Source: JBIYSM02 sp044759095 (GTDB lineage: Bacteria > Bacillota > Bacilli > Brevibacillales > Brevibacillaceae). From it: DNA of 64,000 bases. The stretch covers positions 1-64,000 of the forward strand of contig NZ_JBIYSM020000007.1 of NCBI RefSeq assembly GCF_044759095.2, written 5' to 3'. Of this stretch, positions 59,988 to 64,000 are shown one piece after another. The notes below the pieces were generated by a model. The model searched no databases. It saw only the letters and a list, made by a program, of their open reading frames with translations, and was not told the origin of the DNA. Each line of letters starts with the position of its first letter. The stretch's first letter is position 1. The translations under genes and the position numbers were made by a program.

Positions 59988-60022
59988 AATGCAGCCAGCT
60001 TCACAAGAAGCAAGGCTGCATT
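59988..60022. terminator. Terminator after yajC
   Basis: Stem AATGCAGCC/GGCTGCATT with a 17-base loop and T tracts on both strands. Confidence 0.75.
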
Positions 60023-60028
60023 CTTTTT

Positions 60029-60331
60029 TTACTTCGCTTCTTCTTTGGTTTCCGTCGCTGCAGGGGTTTCGCTTGCAGCGGTTACGGAGTTCACGGCACC
60101 GCGGTCAAACGTGACGTTCACATTGTGAGCGATGCGAATCGTGACAGTGTCGTCGGAAATATCCTGAATGGTGCCGTGCACGCCGCCGATCGTTACGACC
60201 TTGTCTCCCTTTTTCAGCGCAGCCAGCATCGCGTTTCGCTGCTTGGTTCGTTTTTGCTGCGGGCGGATCAACAGGAAATAGAAGATGGCAAACATGATAA
60301 TGATGGGGAGAAATTGCTGAAGTCCTTGCAT
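60029..60331 (-). CDS. yajC: Preprotein translocase subunit YajC (YrbF)
   Basis: 100 aa. One N-terminal helix (IIIMFAIFYFLLIRPQQKR) and the KKGDKVVTIGGVHGTI domain. Accessory to SecDF. AAGGAGG precedes the ATG; it lies 18 bp after tgt. Confidence 0.96.
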   Translation of the reverse strand: MQGLQQFLPIIIMFAIFYFLLIRPQQKRTKQRNAMLAALKKGDKVVTIGGVHGTIQDISDDTVTIRIAHNVNVTFDRGAVNSVTAASETPAATETKEEAK

Positions 60332-60349
60332 GGAACATCCTCCTTGTGA

Positions 60350-61480
60350 TTAAAAAGATCTATCTTCACTCAATCCGTATTGAGCGAAAAACTGGTTTCG
60401 AAAATCGGCAAGCCGATCCTCTGCAATGGCTTGGCGCACCTGCTCCATAAGCTTTATCAAAAAGTGCAGGTTGTGATAGGTCGTCAGCCGAATCCCGAAC
60501 GTCTCGTCTGCCTTGATGAGGTGGCGGATGTAGGCACGGGTGTAGTTTTTGCAGGTGTAGCAGTCGCAGTTCGGGTCAAGCGGCGTGAAGTCACGGGCGT
60601 ACTTGGCGTTGCGGATGACGAGGCGCCCCTGGCTTGTCATGCATGTCCCGTTGCGGGCAATACGCGTAGGCAGCACGCAGTCGAACATGTCAATACCGCG
60701 AATGGCTCCCTCAATCAAGGCATCCGGTGATCCTACCCCCATCAGATAGCGAGGTTTGTTGGCCGGGAGCAGCGGAACGGTATAATCAAGCACTTCATAC
60801 ATCAGCGGAAAGGGTTCACCGACGCTTAAACCGCCGACCGCATACCCCGGAAAATCAAGCGAAACCAAGTCACGGGCGCTTTGCTCGCGGAGGTCGCGGT
60901 ACATTCCTCCCTGCACAATCCCAAACAACGCCTGATCCTGCGGGCGGGCATGTGCCTTCAGGCAGCGTTCTGCCCAGCGAGTGGTACGCTCCATCGACTG
61001 CTTTACGTAGTCGTATTCAGCCGGATACGGGGCGCATTCGTCAAACGCCATAAAGATGTCTGCTCCCAGAGCATTCTGAATCTGCGTTGCCTCTTCCGGT
61101 CCGATAAACAGTTTTTCCCCGTTCAAATGAGATCGGAACGATACGCCTTCTTCCGTAATTTTTCGCAAATTGCTCAAGCTGAAGACCTGGAAACCTCCGC
61201 TATCCGTCAAAATGGCGCGGTCCCAGTTCATAAACGAATGCAATCCGCCTGCTTCCCTCACGATCTCGTGGCCAGGCCGCAGAAATAGATGGTAGGTATT
61301 GCTGAGAATGATGCCGGCACCCATTTCCTTCAGCTCTTCCGGGCTCATCGTCTTTACCGTGGCTTGTGTGCCAACTGGCATGAACACCGGGGTGTCAATG
61401 GTGCCGTGCGGAGTATGTAATTTGCCCAGACGGGCACCTGTCTGCTTGCAGGTTTTCATCAGTTCATAACGTACAGCCAA
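60350..61480 (-). CDS. tgt: Queuine tRNA-ribosyltransferase (tRNA-guanine transglycosylase)
   Basis: 376 aa from a TTG at 61480, 10 bases after GAGGAG, which reproduces the family start (AVRYELMKTCKQTGARLG). Contains PVFMPVGTQATVK, the nucleophile region DSGGFQVFSL, VGGLSVGE, FDCVLPTRIARNG, and the zinc site CDCYTC.NY with a later His. Inserts preQ1 at position 34 of GUN-decoding tRNAs. Works with QueA two genes upstream. Confidence 0.97.
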   Translation of the reverse strand: MAVRYELMKTCKQTGARLGKLHTPHGTIDTPVFMPVGTQATVKTMSPEELKEMGAGIILSNTYHLFLRPGHEIVREAGGLHSFMNWDRAILTDSGGFQVFSLSNLRKITEEGVSFRSHLNGEKLFIGPEEATQIQNALGADIFMAFDECAPYPAEYDYVKQSMERTTRWAERCLKAHARPQDQALFGIVQGGMYRDLREQSARDLVSLDFPGYAVGGLSVGEPFPLMYEVLDYTVPLLPANKPRYLMGVGSPDALIEGAIRGIDMFDCVLPTRIARNGTCMTSQGRLVIRNAKYARDFTPLDPNCDCYTCKNYTRAYIRHLIKADETFGIRLTTYHNLHFLIKLMEQVRQAIAEDRLADFRNQFFAQYGLSEDRSF

Positions 61481-61519
61481 TCGTTTGCACTCCTCAGGCT
61501 CTTGTTGTAAGTCCCCCCT

Positions 61520-61548
61520 ATTATATAGAAACTGGCAAGGTTTCACAA
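61520..61548 (-). promoter_or_regulatory. Probable promoter of the tgt-yajC unit
   Basis: TTGTGA (61543-61548) and TATAAT (61520-61525) with 17-bp spacing, about 40 bp before the tgt start. Confidence 0.6.
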
Positions 61549-61691
61549 GAAAAGTCGCTGCGGTACACACGAAAAAAAAGCTGGCCTTTTTTTGCGATCC
61601 TACTATAATGTAAATATAGTTAATTCTTTGTTAAGTTTTTGTAAAGTTTATGGACAAAAACAAAAAACAATGGTAAAGGCGGGTGTTGGTC

Positions 61692-61853
61692 ATGATGTTT
61701 ACATTTGGTCAAAAAATTCAGGTGAAAACAAAAAAACAGGGTACGGAATTCATTTACCCTGCGCTGGGAATGGTGCTTCAGGAGACCAGCACCGACGTTG
61801 TGCTCCTGTTCCCTGACGGCAAAGTGAAAATCAGCAAAGCGGATTTATTGTAA
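61692..61853 (+). CDS. Small hypothetical protein
   Basis: 53 aa, on the strand opposite tgt and queA. Starts MMFTFGQKIQVKTKK and ends LLFPDGKVKISKADLL, with a predicted small beta-barrel pattern (GQKI.VKT, GMVLQE, VVLLFPDGKVK). The ribosome site is only moderate (AAGGCGGGTG). A terminator follows. Coding nature is supported by its compact fold pattern and its placement before a terminator; no family named. Confidence 0.6.
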   Translation: MMFTFGQKIQVKTKKQGTEFIYPALGMVLQETSTDVVLLFPDGKVKISKADLL

Positions 61854-61870
61854 ATTCACCAAAAACGTAA

Positions 61871-61894
61871 AAGCCCTTGAGTGCTCAAGGGCTT
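61871..61894. terminator. Bidirectional terminator before queA end
   Basis: A 10-bp stem AAGCCCTTGA/TCAAGGGCTT with T6 on the plus strand and A/T tracts on both sides. Confidence 0.9.
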
Positions 61895-61901
61895 TTTTGT
61901 G

Positions 61902-62930
61902 TTACAGAATCAACATGGCGTCGCCGAAGCTGAAGAAGCGGTACTCATGTTGAATCGCGGTTTTGTATGCATGAAGCACGTGTTCCCTTCCCGCCAGGGC
62001 GCTCACCAGCATCACCAGGGTTGACTTGGGCAGGTGAAAATTGGTCAGCAAGCCGTCAATGACGTGAAAACGATACCCCGGGTAAATAAAAATGTCGGTC
62101 CATCCGGAGCTCGCGACCACCCTTCCGCCGTGATCCCTGCCGACTGTCTCCAGTGTTCGGCATGACGTGGTTCCCACGGCGATCACGCGGTTGCCATTCG
62201 CCTTGGCGGCATTGATCACTTCTGCCGTCTCCGGCGGGATGTCGTAGTACTCCGCATGCATCACGTGCTCTTCCACCGTATCCGCACTTACGGGACGGAA
62301 GGTTCCCAAGCCAACATGCAGGGTAAGGTAGGCAATCAGGACGCCCTTTTCCTTGATCCGTTGCAAATATTCCGCTGTAAAATGAAGGCCGGCGGTGGGT
62401 GCGGCCGCCGACCCCCGCTCCCGGGCGTACACGGTCTGATAGCGTTCCCTGTCTTCCAACTGCGCGTGGATGTATGGCGGAAGCGGCATGGAACCTAGAC
62501 GTTCGAGGATTTCGTAAAAAATGCCCTCGTAGGAAAACCGGACGATTCGACCGCCGGTTTCTGTCACATCTTCACATACGCAGCGAAGCAATCCGTCGCC
62601 AAAAATCACTTCCGTGCCCGGTTTCATTCGCTTGCCTGGTTTCACCAGCGTTTCCCAGCGATCTTCCCCCAGAGATTTCAGGAGCAATACCTCAATGTTT
62701 GCTCCTGTACCCGCTTTCACGCCGATCAACCGGGCCGGCAGCACCCGGCTGTCGTTTAGCACCAGAACGTCTCCAGGCCGCAGGTACTCGATCAAATCAA
62801 CAAACTGTCTGTGACTGATTTCTCCCGTCTGTTTGTCCAGGACGAGCAGCCTTGAAGCCGTTCGCTCCTCCAGGGGGTGTTGGGCAATCAGCCTTTCCGG
62901 CAAATCAAAATCAAATTGTTGAACGTCCAC
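61902..62930 (-). CDS. queA: S-adenosylmethionine:tRNA ribosyltransferase-isomerase
   Basis: 342 aa from a GTG behind AAGGAG. Family motifs FDLPERLIAQHPLE, LVLNDSRVLPARL, the SAAAPTAGLHFT segment and NFHLPKSTLVMLVSALAG. Converts preQ1 in tRNA to epoxyqueuosine using the ribosyl group of SAM. Acts after Tgt, encoded close by. Confidence 0.97.
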   Translation of the reverse strand: MDVQQFDFDLPERLIAQHPLEERTASRLLVLDKQTGEISHRQFVDLIEYLRPGDVLVLNDSRVLPARLIGVKAGTGANIEVLLLKSLGEDRWETLVKPGKRMKPGTEVIFGDGLLRCVCEDVTETGGRIVRFSYEGIFYEILERLGSMPLPPYIHAQLEDRERYQTVYARERGSAAAPTAGLHFTAEYLQRIKEKGVLIAYLTLHVGLGTFRPVSADTVEEHVMHAEYYDIPPETAEVINAAKANGNRVIAVGTTSCRTLETVGRDHGGRVVASSGWTDIFIYPGYRFHVIDGLLTNFHLPKSTLVMLVSALAGREHVLHAYKTAIQHEYRFFSFGDAMLIL

Positions 62931-62954
62931 AATTACGACTCCTTGATTCCTAGA

Positions 62955-64000
62955 TTAGTCCTCGATCGTTACATCCTGATAGTAGTGTTGCAAAATCTCC
63001 TTGTAGTCATACCCATTCTCTGCCATGGCCTTGGCACCGAACTGCGAGACTCCCAGTCCGTGGCCGAAGCCGGTGCCCCGGAAGACGAAGGACTGCTGCT
63101 TGGTGGCTACGCGCCAATCTCCGTTCGCGTTGTACAGGACAAATTGATGATTGTAGCCGTTGGCGGAGAGGGACAGGCCGTCCGCGCCGATTGCCTGCAG
63201 ATCGTGGCCGGCCTGCGGGAATGAACGCTGCTGTCCGTTCGCCCCCAAGACCGTAAAGGTACCGGTCTCCTCCACCTCGAATTTGGTGCTGCGAAGGGAA
63301 CTGCCTCCCTGGCTGAAAATGGAGCGGTGGGCATCTGGCGAAGAAGCGGCAAGCACCATCCCGTTTGCTTCCATCTGCAGCACTCGTCCCGATGGTCCCC
63401 GCTGAGTGACGCGCAGCCATTCCACAGGGCCGGCAAGACGCGGAGCCTTGTTGCGATCCTGACTGGCATTGATCATCGCGGTCACTTCATCAGAAGTGTA
63501 AGGTCCGCGCGTCCAGGCATATGCGTTTTCCTCCGCCTCCTGCTGAATAATCGTTACTTCCGTCCCCGCGGACAGCGTGCCCAGTACCCGATGATACGCA
63601 GTGCTCGGACCGGAGCGGAAGTTGGTGTTGTCGGTATTGACCATTCCCATTTGCAGTCCCATCGGATTGAGGGAACCGGAAACTGTCACCAGGTCGCTGC
63701 GAAGATAGCCGATGGATCCGTCCTGCAGCGAGACCAGGTACCAGATCGGCGCTTTTTCCAACGGGTAGCTGTCGTCGCTCATCACCGGCCTGAGGTACGG
63801 AACGGGATTCCCCCACACCTCCGTACCGTCCGAAGTCATGCCGCCGGCGTTGGAATAGAAAAAGGACTCGGCTACCTTGCCTCTGTACTTGATTACTTCT
63901 CCCGCAGTCTGATCAACTGCCTTGCGGATATCAGCCGCCTCCCGCGCATAGCCGTAATAAGCCTGCTCAAATACCGTGTCAGACAGGTTTGCTATCCCGT
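62955..64000 (-). CDS. SpoIID/LytB domain protein with embedded SH3-like module, N-terminus beyond the window
   Basis: The frame is open from the stop at 62955 to the window edge (about 348 residues seen). The SpoIID/LytB core is split: an N-terminal part AVDQTAGEVIKYRGKVAESFFYSNAGG and EVWGNPVPYLRP, and a C-terminal part FRGTGFGHGLGVSQFGAKAMAENG ending HYYQDV. Between them an SH3b-like segment (NFRSGPSTAYHRVLGTLSAGTEV) is inserted. SpoIID-domain proteins cleave peptidoglycan stripped of stem peptides. The place upstream of queA fits relatives in Brevibacillus-type genomes. Whether it is the engulfment protein SpoIID itself is unclear. Confidence 0.85.
   Translation of the reverse strand, partial: GIANLSDTVFEQAYYGYAREAADIRKAVDQTAGEVIKYRGKVAESFFYSNAGGMTSDGTEVWGNPVPYLRPVMSDDSYPLEKAPIWYLVSLQDGSIGYLRSDLVTVSGSLNPMGLQMGMVNTDNTNFRSGPSTAYHRVLGTLSAGTEVTIIQQEAEENAYAWTRGPYTSDEVTAMINASQDRNKAPRLAGPVEWLRVTQRGPSGRVLQMEANGMVLAASSPDAHRSIFSQGGSSLRSTKFEVEETGTFTVLGANGQQRSFPQAGHDLQAIGADGLSLSANGYNHQFVLYNANGDWRVATKQQSFVFRGTGFGHGLGVSQFGAKAMAENGYDYKEILQHYYQDVTIED

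Overview
The window looks like a chromosomal segment from an endospore-forming member of the Bacillales, most likely Brevibacillus or a close relative. This rests on gene content (SigK, SpoVB, a SpoIID-domain protein, T-box leaders, DUF1292, IreB) and on gene order from position 18 kb onward, which follows the Bacillus subtilis yrr/yrv/yrb region: pbpI-like, udk, trmR, mltG, yrzB, ruvX, ireB, alaS, yrrI, recD2, iscS, cymR, rarA, tcdA, aspS, hisS, hemZ, amidase, dtd, relA, apt, recJ, secDF, comN, spoVB, yrbG, yajC, tgt, queA, spoIID. Genus-level assignment is inference. No tRNA, rRNA or CRISPR array was recognised.

Region 1 (1-17.8 kb) is accessory. It holds the tail of an IS110-family transposase with a structured noncoding flank, an old-yellow-enzyme reductase, an orphan short lantibiotic-dehydratase-like protein divergent from an NprR-sized HTH/TPR regulator with a small terminated RNA between them, a nickel/cobalt permease, an ArsR-like regulator with an MFS exporter, an uninterrupted sigK, an apparently AT-richer island of membrane proteins with a frameshifted ADP-ribosyltransferase, a membrane-anchored DJ-1/PfpI-like protein, PRC-barrel and TPR-like proteins, an HD-GYP phosphodiesterase and a JAMM-domain protein.

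Region 2 (18-43 kb) is conserved housekeeping, mostly on the minus strand: cell wall (class B PBP, MltG), tRNA modification and charging (TrmR, AlaS, TcdA, AspS, HisS), recombination and repair (RuvX, RecD2, RarA), sulfur metabolism (IscS, CymR) and heme (HemZ). RNA regulation is dense: T-boxes before alaS and hisS-aspS, a yybP-ykoY manganese riboswitch before a TerC gene, and a 6S RNA between aspS and tcdA.

Region 3 (43-64 kb) carries a cell-wall amidase, an MFS exporter with an orphan palindromic operator, the stringent-response and purine-salvage block (dtd, relA, apt, recJ), protein export (SecD, SecF, YajC), metal transport (CDF, CorA), sporulation genes and queuosine synthesis (Tgt, QueA).

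The most unusual signals are noncoding. They are a triple tandem minus-strand hairpin/terminator module with compensatory base changes (42833-43062); a 127-bp structured repeat ending in an intrinsic terminator before both an HD-GYP gene and secD (17544-17670 and 55395-55521); a palindromic-ended repeat found upstream of tcdA and inside the hisS T-box leader (36851-36983 and 40549-40689); and two further unassigned structured RNAs (3526-3660 and 35863-36056).
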